DNA of 64,000 bases from contig JAUJOA010000004.1 in the NCBI GenBank assembly GCA_030447875.1, positions 106,090-170,089 on the forward strand, written 5' to 3'. The stretch's first letter is position 1. Each line of letters opens with the position of its first letter. The position numbers were made by a program, and so were the translations under genes. The notes under the pieces are model-generated. The model worked only from the letters and a program-made list of their open reading frames with translations. It made no database searches and was not told the origin of the DNA. This DNA comes from Thermoleophilaceae bacterium (GTDB lineage: Bacteria > Actinomycetota > Thermoleophilia > Solirubrobacterales > Thermoleophilaceae). Below, in pieces: positions 1 through 9,119 of the stretch.

Positions 1-620
1 GCCTCGAACGGGACGCGCGAGCGACCCTTAGCCATGTCGAGCGCGTCGGCCACCCGGATGATTCCCGCCTCGAGCGTGAAGGGCTCGCCGCGGCGGCGGT
101 GGCCGATGATCGCGTGCATCGCCTCCGCGGCCACGATCGAGCGCTCGGGCTCGTCGTAGCACCGTTGAAGCAGCTCGGGCAGCTTGTCGGCCGCGAGGAA
201 CAGGCTGTAGGTTTCGTGGTCGATCCGGTGGATCGACATGCCCACGCAATGGAGGAGAGCCCCGGCGGCGATCACCACTTCGGCGTCGTAGGGCCTCATC
301 CCGTGGTCGGCCACGAGCGCCGGCTCCACCCCGCGCCGGTTCAGGAGCCGGAAGAGTCGCAGGGCGATGTTCACCACGATCTGGATGTGCACCCAGGAGT
401 GGTCGGACATGCCGAGGCGGCCGGCGTTGACGTGGGCCATGTGCCACCACGCCTTCAGCTGATCGTTCGCGTTCGCTGCCTCGAGCAGCGCCTCGAGCCG
501 CCGGTTGCCGCGCGTCGGAGCGCTGATTCGCGCGGCCGCGATCGCATCGCGAGGGCTGAGCGGGCCGTCGGGAGGCGCCGAAGCGCCGTGCGCTGATGTC
601 GTGAAGCGCTCGTCGGCCAA
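1..620 (-). CDS. HD-domain phosphohydrolase-like protein, 3' part cut by window edge
   Basis: The frame is open from about 640 leftwards off the window edge, giving roughly 206 visible codons. Visible blocks include GRLGMSDHSWVH, AGALLHCVGMSIHRIDHE, IIGHRRRGEPFT and RVADALDMAKGR, the spacing of a metal-dependent HD phosphohydrolase. The usual His-Asp pair reads His-Cys (LLHCVGM), so catalysis is uncertain. No in-frame ATG lies near the 5' end; TTG at 620 is the best candidate start, about 27 bases from the divergent ABC gene. Substrate is unknown. The other ORFs across this stretch are shadows. Confidence 0.72.
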   Translation of the reverse strand, partial: MADERFTTSAHGASAPPDGPLSPRDAIAAARISAPTRGNRRLEALLEAANANDQLKAWWHMAHVNAGRLGMSDHSWVHIQIVVNIALRLFRLLNRRGVEPALVADHGMRPYDAEVVIAAGALLHCVGMSIHRIDHETYSLFLAADKLPELLQRCYDEPERSIVAAEAMHAIIGHRRRGEPFTLEAGIIRVADALDMAKGRSRVPFE

Positions 621-647
621 GGCGGTGAGCTTGGCATAGTCCCGAAG

Positions 648-1502
648 GTGACGGAAGCCGCGATTCAGGTACGCGATCTGCGCAAGAGCTACGGGCGGGT
701 GGAGGCCGTGAAGGGCCTCTCCTTCAACGTAGGCCGGGGCGAGATCTTCGGCCTGCTCGGTCCGAACGGAGCGGGAAAGACGACGACGGTCGAGATCCTG
801 GAGGGCTACCGCCAGCGCTCGGCCGGAGAGGTGACGGTGCTGGGTCACGACCCCGCCTCGCGCGATCGCCGGCTCCAGGAGAGGGTGGGCATCGTCCTCC
901 AGAGCTGTGGCTTCTACCCGCGCGTGTCCGTGGGCGAGGCCGTTCAGCACTTCGCCTCCCTGTATCCGGCGCCGCGCGACGCGGAGGAGACGATCGCGCT
1001 CGTCGGGCTCGAGGAGCAGCGGAAGGCGCGGACCGCGGAGCTCTCGGGCGGACAGCGCCGACGACTCGATCTGGCGCTTGCGCTCGTGGGCGACCCGGAG
1101 CTCGTGTTCCTCGACGAGCCGACCACCGGCTTCGATCCCGCCGCGCGCCGGGCCGCCTGGGGCGTGGTTCGAAGGCTCGGGGAGCTCGGGAAGACGGTGC
1201 TGCTCACCACCCACTACCTGGACGAGGCGCAGGCGCTGGCCGACCGGGTGGCGATCGTGAAGGACGGGATGATCGTGGCGGAGGGACCGCCCGGCGAGCT
1301 CGCCCCGGGACAGCCGACCTATCGCGTGGCCTACGACTCGAACGGCCGCCGCGTGCAGCACGAGACCGACGATCCCACCGATCTCCTCCACCGGCTCACC
1401 TCGGACGCGCTCGCCCGCGGCGAGCGCCTGGAGGGGCTCGCCGTGACCCGCCCCACGCTCGAGGAGGTCTACCTCGAGCTCACCGAGGAGGACGAGCGAT
1501 GA
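648..1502 (+). CDS. ABC transporter ATP-binding protein (ABC-2 exporter type)
   Basis: 284-residue ATPase of the DrrA/CcmA-like class that powers an ABC-2 exporter. Walker A is GPNGAGKT at residues 38-45, the signature LSGGQ at 132-136, followed by Walker B VFLDEP and the switch histidine in TTHYLDEA. GTG start at 648. It overlaps the next gene by four bases (ATGA), so the two are translated together and form one transporter. The substrate (drug, lipid or polysaccharide) cannot be told from sequence. Confidence 0.93.
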   Translation: MTEAAIQVRDLRKSYGRVEAVKGLSFNVGRGEIFGLLGPNGAGKTTTVEILEGYRQRSAGEVTVLGHDPASRDRRLQERVGIVLQSCGFYPRVSVGEAVQHFASLYPAPRDAEETIALVGLEEQRKARTAELSGGQRRRLDLALALVGDPELVFLDEPTTGFDPAARRAAWGVVRRLGELGKTVLLTTHYLDEAQALADRVAIVKDGMIVAEGPPGELAPGQPTYRVAYDSNGRRVQHETDDPTDLLHRLTSDALARGERLEGLAVTRPTLEEVYLELTEEDER

Positions 1503-2233
1503 GCTCCGCGGCCACCCTCTGGAGGCAGCTCCGCTTCGAGCGAAGGCTGTTCTGGCGCAACCCGAGCGCCGCCTTCTTCAACTTCATCCTCCCGCTTCTG
1601 CTGCTGTTTCTCGTGGCCTCGGTATTCGCCAGTGACCCCGAGGAGCTCGACGTGCTGATCCCCGGGATCGCCGGAATGGCGGTGATGGCCACGACCTTCA
1701 GCGCCCTCGCGTTCAACCTGACGTTCCTCCGGGAGCAGGGGATCCTCAAGCGGATGCGCGGCACGCCCCTGCCTGTGCCGGCGTACTTCGGGGGGCTGCT
1801 CGGCTCGGCGGTCGCGAACGCGCTCGTGCAGGTCGTCTTGATCGTGGTGATCGGCAACGTCGTCTACGGGGTGGACTGGCCGCGCGATCCGCTGTCGCTC
1901 GCCGTCTTCACCGCGCTCGGCGTGGTGTGCTTCGGGGCGCTCGGGATCGCCTTCGCCAACGCGATCCCGAACTTCGACGCCGCCGCGGCATACGTGAACC
2001 TGGTGTTCCTGCCGGTCATCTTCATCTCCGGTGTCTTCTACTCCGCCGACTCGCTGCCCGCGTTCCTCGAGGGAGTGGCGCAGGCGCTGCCGTTGAAGCA
2101 CGTGATCGAGGGGCTGTCCGGGGCGATCGTGACCGGCGCGGGAGTGGCCGACAACCTGGGCGCGGTGCTGGTTATAGCGGCGTGGGCCGTGGCGGGGACG
2201 TACCTGGCCATCCGCTACTTCCGCTGGGAGTAG
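1499..2233 (+). CDS. ABC-2 type transporter permease
   Basis: 244-residue integral membrane protein with about six hydrophobic segments, the first at residues 23-43 and the last near the C-terminus. It matches the ABC2_membrane family in length and pattern: a cytoplasmic N-terminus with a basic arm, and the conserved region FLREQGILKRMRGTPLP between the second and third segments. It overlaps the upstream ATPase by ATGA and is certainly its membrane partner. Transcription probably ends at the hairpin just downstream. Confidence 0.92.
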   Translation: MSSAATLWRQLRFERRLFWRNPSAAFFNFILPLLLLFLVASVFASDPEELDVLIPGIAGMAVMATTFSALAFNLTFLREQGILKRMRGTPLPVPAYFGGLLGSAVANALVQVVLIVVIGNVVYGVDWPRDPLSLAVFTALGVVCFGALGIAFANAIPNFDAAAAYVNLVFLPVIFISGVFYSADSLPAFLEGVAQALPLKHVIEGLSGAIVTGAGVADNLGAVLVIAAWAVAGTYLAIRYFRWE

Positions 2234-2234
2234 C

Positions 2235-2253
2235 CCGCCCGGTCCGCGGGCGG
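2235..2253. terminator. Hairpin between convergent genes
   Basis: A perfect 7-bp stem CCGCCCG/CGGGCGG with a 5-base loop sits two bases after the ABC permease stop and just before the end of the converging MscS gene. Its place between two 3' ends fits a bidirectional terminator. No U-tract follows on either strand, as is common in GC-rich actinobacteria. Confidence 0.55.
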
Positions 2254-2261
2254 CGGCGCCT

Positions 2262-3209
2262 TCAGTCGGCGATCTTCGCCTGGTCGCTCGCCTCGGGGGC
2301 CGCCGGCTGGCGGGCGCGTACGGGCTCGCCGTCGCGCGTGACCCCGGCCAGGGCGGTCAGGATCTCATCGGCGAGTCGCGGGCCGTCCGAGGAAGCCACG
2401 GGGGTGGCCGCCACGCGCACCACGACCTCGTCGCCATCGACCTCCTCGAGCACGATCCGGGGATCGGAGCGGGTGGGTATCGACACCGCGTCCTCGAGCA
2501 GGCGCTGCACGTCGGTCGGCCGCGCCCCCGCCCTCAACCGCGCACGCAGGTCGACGGAGTCCGGCTCGCGCAGTGGCAGGATCGCCATGCTCAGCACCAC
2601 GTTGTTCGGCACGAGGATGCTGTCGTCGCCGTCGGCCAGCGTCGTGTAGAGGAGCCCGAGTGAGCTGACGATGCCCTCGAGCTCGCCGCCGATCGCGCCG
2701 CCCCTGAACTGCACGCGGTCGCCGACCCTGAACGGCCTGGCGCTGAGGAGGACGGTGCCCGCGAAGACGTTGCCGATCGTCTGCTGCGCCGCGAGCCCGA
2801 GCACGACGGCGGTCACCGCGCCTCCCACCGCAAGCGCCTCGGGCCTCAGTCCGGCGATCCTGAGCGCGACCAGCAGCGATAGGCCGATCGTGCCCAGCCG
2901 GATGAGAAAGCCGACCGTGCCGGCGGTACCCGGATCGAGCCGGCGAAACAGCGCGGGCCCGAGCGCCCGGCCGATCGCCCGGGCGAACGCCCAGCCGAGC
3001 ACGACCAGCACGAGGACGGTGGCGGCGCGGACCAGGATGTCGTTGCCGAACAGGTCGCGCCGGTAGTTGTAGGCGAACAGCACCGCTGCGATGAGCGGCA
3101 CGAGCACGATCATCTCGCGCCGCGCTCGCTTCGCCTCCTGGCGCTCGATCTGCGAGGCGAGCCCGGCCTCGCGCCAGTAGTGGGTCTTCGTCTCGGGCAT
3201 CACCGGCAT
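2262..3209 (-). CDS. MscS family mechanosensitive ion channel
   Basis: 315-residue small-conductance mechanosensitive channel-like protein that would release solutes under osmotic downshock. After a basic N-terminal stretch there are about four hydrophobic segments; residues near 125-150 form the glycine/alanine-rich pore helix typical of MscS, followed by the beta-domain block LSARPFRVGDRV. The C-terminal part (about 215-300) is a soluble alpha/beta region as in MscS. ATG start; the gene converges on the ABC exporter. Confidence 0.88.
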   Translation of the reverse strand: MPVMPETKTHYWREAGLASQIERQEAKRARREMIVLVPLIAAVLFAYNYRRDLFGNDILVRAATVLVLVVLGWAFARAIGRALGPALFRRLDPGTAGTVGFLIRLGTIGLSLLVALRIAGLRPEALAVGGAVTAVVLGLAAQQTIGNVFAGTVLLSARPFRVGDRVQFRGGAIGGELEGIVSSLGLLYTTLADGDDSILVPNNVVLSMAILPLREPDSVDLRARLRAGARPTDVQRLLEDAVSIPTRSDPRIVLEEVDGDEVVVRVAATPVASSDGPRLADEILTALAGVTRDGEPVRARQPAAPEASDQAKIAD

Positions 3210-3241
3210 GCCCTAGGAGTATCAGAGGCGCTAGCCCGCGC

Positions 3242-4006
3242 CTAGATAAGCGCCTGCACGGCCGCCGCCCCACCGGCGACCACGAGCACGACGGCGATCG
3301 CACGCACGAGCTGCTGCTCCGACAGCCGGCCGGTCAACCGGGCGCCGAGCAGGGCGCCGGGCACCGAGGCCACGGCCCCCACGGCGAGGAGGTCGAGGTC
3401 CGGCGCCGCGGACGGAAGGTGACCGATCGCGCCCGCCACGCCCACGCACACGCCCACGGTGAGGTTGGTGCCGACCGCGCGTGCCGGACTCTCGCCTACC
3501 AGCTTGAGCAGCGCCGGTACCCGCAGGGTGCCGAGGATGAGGCCGACGAGCCCGCCGAGCAAGCCGATCACCGCGCCGGAGAGGACCGCGGCACGGATGT
3601 CGAGCGGTGGGTCGGGCGGCGGCGCGGCCGAGCTGTCCACTCCTCGCGTGGGCGGGGTCCAGCGCATCAGGTCGATGCCGCTGTAGATGAGCACCCCGGC
3701 GATCGCGAGCAGCAGGGCGCTCTCGGGAATGACGCCCGAGACGTAGCCGCCTGCGAGCGCCCCGGCAATCGACGGTGGGGCCATCCATCCGAACAGCCGC
3801 CAGTTGACCCGCCCCGCTCGCAAGTGCGCCACCGAGGCGGTGGCGGCGGCGACGCCGCTGATGGCGATGTTCGTGCCGCCCCCGGCCGCCGGCGAGGACG
3901 CGAGTAGCAGGACCACTGGCAGGCGGATGTTGCCGAGCACGAGGCCGGCGAGCCCGCCCGAGAGCGCCACGAGAAAGCACCAAAGGGCGAGCGCCGCAAG
4001 CTCCAT
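3242..4006 (-). CDS. TauE/SafE (TSUP) family membrane permease
   Basis: 254 residues with about eight hydrophobic segments arranged as two halves, each carrying the TSUP-type motif (GLAGLVLGNIRLP near 18-30, GLVGLILGTLRVP near 133-145, and the paired GTN blocks GGGTNIAISG and AVGTNLTVG). Families of this type export sulfite, sulfoacetate or related small anions; the substrate here is not known. It lies 32 bases downstream of the mscS-like gene start on the same strand but has no clear functional link. Confidence 0.87.
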   Translation of the reverse strand: MELAALALWCFLVALSGGLAGLVLGNIRLPVVLLLASSPAAGGGTNIAISGVAAATASVAHLRAGRVNWRLFGWMAPPSIAGALAGGYVSGVIPESALLLAIAGVLIYSGIDLMRWTPPTRGVDSSAAPPPDPPLDIRAAVLSGAVIGLLGGLVGLILGTLRVPALLKLVGESPARAVGTNLTVGVCVGVAGAIGHLPSAAPDLDLLAVGAVASVPGALLGARLTGRLSEQQLVRAIAVVLVVAGGAAAVQALI

Positions 4007-4103
4007 CGCAGCGCCGGAGGTTAAGGGTCGACCCGCGCCGGCCGGAACCTGGCTTCACGCGCGGATAACGCGCCGGCTGCAACGATGTAGCCCCGCATCT
4101 AGC

Positions 4104-4721
4104 ATGCTCGACGTGGCAGGGGTTGGAGCTGTGGACACGCTTCGCGAGGACGCGTTTCGCTTCGCTCGCCAGGCGCACGCACGCCAGCGCCGGGAGACCG
4201 ACAGTGCGCCGTACGTCCACCATCCGGTCGACGTGGCGGATCTCCTCGAGGAGGCCGGCTACGGCCAGGAGGTCGTGGCGGCGGCGCTGCTGCACGATGT
4301 CGTCGAGGACAGCGAGGCGGGCATCGAGGACGTGACCCGGCGCTTCGGAGCACGTGTCGCGGCTCTCGTGAGCGCGATGACCGAGGATCCGAGGATCGAG
4401 GGCTACGAGCAGCGAAAGGCAGAGCACCGTGAGCGAATCGCCGCCTCGGGGCCCGACGCCACGGCAATATTCCTGGCCGACAAGCTCGCGAAGGCCCGCG
4501 AGCTGAGCAGGGCGCTGAGCGCGGGAGACGACGACCTCGAGGGACGCCTGAAGACGCCGCTCGAGGCGAAGCTGCGCCACTACGAGCAGACCCTGAAGAT
4601 CGGCACCGGCTCCCCGGCCCACGAGCGGCTCGCCCGCGAGCTGCGCGAAGAGCTCGTTCGGCTCCGGGCGCAAGCCGGAGCCGACGGCTCAGCCGACGGC
4701 TCCGGCGCCCAGCCGGTCTAG
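4104..4721 (+). CDS. HD-domain hydrolase, RelA/SpoT N-terminal type
   Basis: 205 residues resembling the hydrolase half of RelA/SpoT (small alarmone or nucleotide hydrolase group). Metal-binding blocks are visible: FARQAHARQRR, YVHHPVDVADLL, ALLHDVVEDSE and LADKLAKAREL. There is no synthetase or TGS domain. ATG at 4104 is used here; GTG at 4113 and GTG at 4131, which has GGAG just upstream, are alternative starts. The last codons overlap the stop of the convergent DUF892 gene by four bases. Substrate (ppGpp or other) is inferred only from the family. Confidence 0.8.
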   Translation: MLDVAGVGAVDTLREDAFRFARQAHARQRRETDSAPYVHHPVDVADLLEEAGYGQEVVAAALLHDVVEDSEAGIEDVTRRFGARVAALVSAMTEDPRIEGYEQRKAEHRERIAASGPDATAIFLADKLAKARELSRALSAGDDDLEGRLKTPLEAKLRHYEQTLKIGTGSPAHERLARELREELVRLRAQAGADGSADGSGAQPV

Positions 4722-5512
4722 CTTCTGGAGGTCGCCTTCCGGCGGGTGCCCGCGCCACCGCCCGATCGGCTGGACGTCGACCGCTTGCGCGCCGTGCCAC
4801 CGCCGCCGGAGCGAGCGGAGCTCGGTCGCTTGCGCGCCGTGCCACCACCGGACCGCGCGGAGGTGGGCTTGCGGCGGGTGGTGGCCGCGCGCCCGGCGGA
4901 CGGAGAGCGGTTCCGCGACGAGCTCGAGCGCCCGCGCGCCCCGGTGGACCGCTTCGACGACGATGCGCCCTTCGCCTCCGCCTTCGCGGCCGCCTTGGAG
5001 AGCTTAGGAATGACTCCGGAGACGTACTCGCCCAGATCCTCGTGCTGGCGGCGGAACCCCTTCGCGAGCTTCGCCGTGGGCCTGTCCCCCGCCACCTTCG
5101 CCAAGGAGCGGACGACCCGATAGTTGCCGACCTGCTCGCTCGCCCCCGCGAATTGGAGGCGGGCGTTCTCGAGCAGCTTGCCGGCCTCCTGATCGGTGCG
5201 CATCGCGTCCACCGAGCCCTTCGCGAGCGTCTGCGCTCGGTCGGCGACCGTCCTGGCGGCGTCCTTCGCCTGCTTGCCCGCTCCACTCGCCGCCGCGGCG
5301 GGCTTCCTACCGCCTACCTCGCTGATGCGCTGCTCCAGTCGCTCCACGCGGACCTTCGTCTCCTCGAGGTAGCTCTCGAGGCGCCTCTGATAGCCCGGAC
5401 GCGTGGCCATGACGATCTGGGCGGCGAGCGCGGACTCGATCTCGCGCTCCTTCTCCGTGGCCTTGCTCAGGTACTCGACGAGCTTTGAGTTGCCGTTGGT
5501 GCTTCGAGCCAT
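4718..5512 (-). CDS. DUF892 ferritin-like protein with basic histone-like tail
   Basis: 264 residues in two parts. Residues 1-170 are helical and match the DUF892 (YciE/YciF, ferritin-like) family: KLVEYLSKATEKEREIESAL, then GYQRRLESYLEETKVRVERL. Residues about 175-264 are low-complexity and strongly basic, with imperfect repeats of the form SARSGGGTARKRPS, like the tails of histone H1-like or AlgP-like proteins. The tail suggests nucleic-acid binding; a stress or oxidative role is likely from the family but not shown. ATG start at 5512. Confidence 0.75.
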   Translation of the reverse strand: MARSTNGNSKLVEYLSKATEKEREIESALAAQIVMATRPGYQRRLESYLEETKVRVERLEQRISEVGGRKPAAAASGAGKQAKDAARTVADRAQTLAKGSVDAMRTDQEAGKLLENARLQFAGASEQVGNYRVVRSLAKVAGDRPTAKLAKGFRRQHEDLGEYVSGVIPKLSKAAAKAEAKGASSSKRSTGARGRSSSSRNRSPSAGRAATTRRKPTSARSGGGTARKRPSSARSGGGGTARKRSTSSRSGGGAGTRRKATSRS

Positions 5513-5596
5513 GTGACCCTCTCCCCCTCGTAGTCCGACTGCTCAAGTCGTACCCGTCGCGCGGACACGGCCAAACCGCCGCAGTTGTAAAGACGC

Positions 5597-6331
5597 TCAG
5601 AGGCGAAGGGCGGACCCATGCAGCTTCAACCACCGCTCGTGCTCGCGGTAGTCGGGGGAGCGCTCGGCCAGCAGGCGCCAGAACAGCGGGGAATGGTCGA
5701 GCACCGAGAGATGCGCGACCTCGTGCTCCACCACGTAGTCGAGCACGCGCTCGGGCGCGAGCAGGAGGCGCCAGTTGAAGCTCATCGCGCCCGACGACGA
5801 GCAGCTGGCCCAGCGAGTGCGCTGACCTCGGATCGACAGATGCCGGTAGCCAACCCCCGCGCGCGCCACGGCCGCGTCGAGCCGGGCAGCCACCTCGATC
5901 CGCGCGCGGCGCCGGTACCAGCTCTCGAGGGCCGAGCGCAGCGCGTCCGCGCTCGATCGGGCCACCTTGACGTGCAGCGTGTCGCCCCGCCGTGCCACGT
6001 GTGGGCGGCGTCGCCCCGGCTCGACTCGCACGCGGAGGGCGAGCTGCCTGCCGAGGTACGGCACGGCTGCGCCGTCCTCGAGCAGCGGCGGTGGCACGGT
6101 CGCCTGAGCCTCGCGCATTCGCCGAAGCGTGCGCTCGATCCAGGGACGCTTCTCCTCGAGGAGCGGCTCGGCATGGCGCAGCGCCATTCGCCGCGGCACG
6201 ACGAGCTCGACGCTCTCGGCGCTCACCACTACCCGCGCGTAACGCGCGCGGTCGGAGCGCCGCACCGTATAGGGGACGTGGCTCACCGGCGAGATGCTAG
6301 GAGCGGCGTCGGCCGACTGCGACGGCGACAC
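5597..6331 (-). CDS. YgjP/SprT-like zinc metallopeptidase (DUF45/M48 type)
   Basis: 244 residues. The zinc-binding HExxH is HEVAH (near residue 206) with a downstream histidine in LDHSPLFW, the pattern of the YgjP-like DUF45 family. N-terminal half: VRRSDRARYARVVVS and an RRMALRHAEPLLEEKRPWI helix; the central RGQRTRWASCSSSG block is also diagnostic. Cytoplasmic, no signal peptide. The biological substrate of the family is poorly known. Four bases separate it from the end of the glycosyltransferase gene on the same strand. Confidence 0.85.
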   Translation of the reverse strand: MSPSQSADAAPSISPVSHVPYTVRRSDRARYARVVVSAESVELVVPRRMALRHAEPLLEEKRPWIERTLRRMREAQATVPPPLLEDGAAVPYLGRQLALRVRVEPGRRRPHVARRGDTLHVKVARSSADALRSALESWYRRRARIEVAARLDAAVARAGVGYRHLSIRGQRTRWASCSSSGAMSFNWRLLLAPERVLDYVVEHEVAHLSVLDHSPLFWRLLAERSPDYREHERWLKLHGSALRL

Positions 6332-6335
6332 GCGG

Positions 6336-7769
6336 TCAGTCCGGGTCGGGAAGCTCCGCGGGCGAGCCCTGCGGCGGACGGCCCGCTACGACCTCCTCGT
6401 AGATCCGCGCCACCCCCCCGGCGAGCGCCGGCCAGGAGTACCTCCCTCGCGCCGTGTCGTATCCGGCGGCGCCGCGGCGCGTTCGCTCGTCGTCGTCGTT
6501 GACCACCTCCACGAGCGCCTCGGCCATCGCCGCCTCGTCGTCCGCCGGGACGAGCCAGCCGGTCTCGCCGTCGTCCACGATCGTCGAGGGCCCGTGCGCG
6601 TCGACGGCGATCGCCGGCAGGCCGCAGGCCATCCCCTCGACGAGGACCTGGCCGAACTGCTCGCGCACCGACGGCAGCACCGTGGCGTCGGCGGCGTTAA
6701 GGCCATCGGGTAGGTCGTCGTGACCGCGCCAGCCGGCCAGGAAGACGTCGGTCACGCCCGTGTCGCGGATCGCCTCGAGCGGGTGCTCCCCCTCCCACTC
6801 GCCGGGATACCCGCCGAGGAGCACGAGCGGCGCGCGCCGCTCGAACCGCTCGCGCGCCCGCGCGTAGGCGCGGATCAGGAGCGGCAGCCGCTTTACCTCG
6901 GTGTAACGGCCTACGTAGAGGAGCGCCGGCGAGTCGTCGGCAAAGGCCTCCAAGTCGGAGTCGTGATAGCGCACGCTTCCCACCTCGCCGGACTCGTCCC
7001 ATCCCCGAGGGTCCTCGACGAGCCACCTTCGCCACAGCGAGATCCTGTCGTCGCCCCTGATCGGACGGCGATCGAAGGCCTCGGGGTCGAAGCCGTTGGG
7101 AGCCCAAGCCACGCGCTCGGGCTCGACGCCAAGCAGGTCCGGCACGCGGCGCACGGCGTCCGGAGACAGGACGAAGAGGCGCTCGCAGTCATGCGCCCAG
7201 CGCCGGAGCCGCTCGGCCCACTCGCGGGCGTGGGTCCAACCCGTCGGTGGGCCTTCCTCGATCTCCCGCAGCATCAGGAGCTCCGTGCCGTGCAGGTGTC
7301 CGACCACCGGCACCTCGGGAAAGGAACGCCGCGCGGCCTCGTTGATCGGCGTGAGGTGGTGCAGGTGGAGCACGTCGGCGTCCGCCGCCCCGGCGGCGGC
7401 CAGTTGCCGCTCCCAGGTGGCGACGAGGTGCTCGTAGGCCTCGTCGTCGACGCGCGCGAACACGCGATCCGGGGCATCGGGCCGATCCTCGAACGACGGA
7501 TGGAAGGGCGGGTCGGCGGCGAGCGGATCGGGCGCGTGAATCGACTCCGTGTAGTCGACGGCGGTGACCTCCAGGCCGGGGAAGAAGGTGGATGCGTTCG
7601 ATTGCTCGCCGGGCGCCCCGAGCGAGCCGGCGACGAGCGTCGGACGCCAGCCCACCGCGGGGAGGGCGCGAGCGAGATAGCGGACGACCTGGGAGGAGCC
7701 GCCGCGCGGGTAGAAGAGAAGCGCCATCAGCACGTGGCGCTGCTCGTTCGACGGCCTCACGCCGGGCAC
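6336..7769 (-). CDS. Glycosyltransferase family 4 (GT-B fold)
   Basis: 477 residues with the GT-B two-domain layout. The N-terminal domain carries the glycine loop FYPRGGSSQVVRYLARAL and the acceptor-side block DVLHLHHLTP; the C-terminal domain has LLYVGRYTEVKRLPLLI and the EX7E-type motif EQFGQVLVEGMACGLP followed by VDDGETGWLVP. It probably transfers a sugar from a nucleotide-sugar donor to an extracellular polysaccharide or small acceptor. The upstream SDR gene ends 23 bases before its start. Acceptor is unknown. Confidence 0.88.
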   Translation of the reverse strand: MPGVRPSNEQRHVLMALLFYPRGGSSQVVRYLARALPAVGWRPTLVAGSLGAPGEQSNASTFFPGLEVTAVDYTESIHAPDPLAADPPFHPSFEDRPDAPDRVFARVDDEAYEHLVATWERQLAAAGAADADVLHLHHLTPINEAARRSFPEVPVVGHLHGTELLMLREIEEGPPTGWTHAREWAERLRRWAHDCERLFVLSPDAVRRVPDLLGVEPERVAWAPNGFDPEAFDRRPIRGDDRISLWRRWLVEDPRGWDESGEVGSVRYHDSDLEAFADDSPALLYVGRYTEVKRLPLLIRAYARARERFERRAPLVLLGGYPGEWEGEHPLEAIRDTGVTDVFLAGWRGHDDLPDGLNAADATVLPSVREQFGQVLVEGMACGLPAIAVDAHGPSTIVDDGETGWLVPADDEAAMAEALVEVVNDDDERTRRGAAGYDTARGRYSWPALAGGVARIYEEVVAGRPPQGSPAELPDPD

Positions 7770-7791
7770 GGTACCCGAGTGAATGGGTGGC

Positions 7792-8601
7792 TCAGATGAT
7801 CACCGGCACGGTGCCGCCGTCCACCGACCAGGCCGCCCCGGCCACGTCGCTCGCCAGGGCCGAGCAGAGGAAGACGATCACCGCCGCCACCTCCTCGTCG
7901 GTCCCGAAGCGGCCGAGCGGCACCTTGGAGCCGGCCGCCTCGAGCGCCTCCTCGCGCGATACGCCCGAGGCGCGGGCGCTCTGGTCCGCGAGGCCGCCCG
8001 AGGCGGTCCAGAGCGGGGTCTCGACGACGCCGGGGGCGACCGCGTTGACGAGTACCCCGCGGCCCGCGTAGGCGTCGGCGAACGCGCGCGACAGCGAGAG
8101 CTGCGCGGCCTTGCCGACCGAATAGGCGGCGTTGCTCGCCGACGGTCGCTTGCCCGAGGACGAGCAGACGTTCACGATCCGGCCACCGCCTCGCTCGGCC
8201 ATGAGCGGCGCCGCGGCCCGCATCAGGCGCATGGAGGCCATCACGCTGAGCTCCCACTGCTCGCGCCAGTCATCGTCGGTCAACTCCTCAAGCGGCCTGA
8301 TCCGGCTCGTGCCGGCGTTGTTCACGACAACGTCCACAGGCCCGTAGCGGTCCTCGCAGGCGGTGACGAGCCGCTCGGCGGCGTCGACCTCCGTGACGTC
8401 CGCCGCGACCGAGGCGGCTTCGCCACCGAACGCGCGGCCCTCCTCGGCGCACCGGCCCGCCGCCGCATCGAGTGCGTCCTCGCGGCGCCCGACGAGCAGC
8501 ACGCGGGCACCCTCGCGGCACAGCATCCGCGCGGTGGCCAGCCCGATACCGCTGCTCGCCCCGGTGACGATGCAAGCCTTGCCGGTCAGGCCGAGGTCCA
8601 T
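7792..8601 (-). CDS. SDR family NAD(P)-dependent oxidoreductase
   Basis: Classical short-chain dehydrogenase/reductase of 269 residues when begun at MDLGLTGKACIV (ATG 8601), which puts the Rossmann motif TGASSGIG at residues 12-19; a longer frame back to 8667 would add an unlikely extension. NNAG marks the central strand, and the active site is Ser (NVCSSSGKR) with YSVGK for the YxxxK pair. The substrate is unknown. Divergent from yjbQ with a 52-base gap. Confidence 0.88.
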   Translation of the reverse strand: MDLGLTGKACIVTGASSGIGLATARMLCREGARVLLVGRREDALDAAAGRCAEEGRAFGGEAASVAADVTEVDAAERLVTACEDRYGPVDVVVNNAGTSRIRPLEELTDDDWREQWELSVMASMRLMRAAAPLMAERGGGRIVNVCSSSGKRPSASNAAYSVGKAAQLSLSRAFADAYAGRGVLVNAVAPGVVETPLWTASGGLADQSARASGVSREEALEAAGSKVPLGRFGTDEEVAAVIVFLCSALASDVAGAAWSVDGGTVPVII

Positions 8602-8653
8602 GCCGCCATGATGTCGCGATCCCCCGACGACTGGTTCAGAGAGGAGACGTGGC

Positions 8654-9114
8654 GTGAAGTCGCACACCGTCTACCGCACGTTCAACACCGGCCGCCGCCG
8701 CGAGTTCGTGCGCATCACCGAGGACGTGCAGGAGGCGGTCGACGACGCCGGCATCGCCGAGGGCATGGCGCTCGTCTCCGCGATGCACATCACCGCCGGG
8801 GTGTGGGTCAACGACGACGAGCCCGGCATCCAGGCCGACGCCCTCGAGTGGCTCGACAAGCTGGCGCCGCCTAGCTGGCAGGAGCCGTCTGCCGACGTCG
8901 CCCGCCAGCTCCTGCCCGAGGGCGGCGACTATCGCCACCACCGCGGCGGGGAGGACAACGGCGACGCCCATCTCAAGAACCTGCTCGTGCACCACCAGGC
9001 GATCGTGCCGGTCACCGACGGCCGGCTCGATCTCGGCCCTGGCAGGCGATCTTCTACGCCGAGTTCGACGGCGGTCGCCCGAAACGGCTCGTGATCAAGG
9101 TGCTGGGCGAGTAG
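8654..9114 (+). pseudogene. yjbQ: YjbQ/UPF0047 family protein, interrupted by a 1-base frameshift
   Basis: GTG start at 8654. The frame reads a normal YjbQ-type protein (secondary thiamine-phosphate synthase superfamily) through [20 protein letters not shown], then breaks near 9039. If one C is restored in the run at about 9036-9040, the family's C-terminus appears ([17 protein letters not shown] and on to VIKVLGE) and stops at TAG 9112-9114. As written the frame ends at 9094 with a nonsense tail. A sequencing error or a recent mutation would both fit; the rest of the gene looks intact. Confidence 0.82.
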
Positions 9115-9119
9115 CGCGC

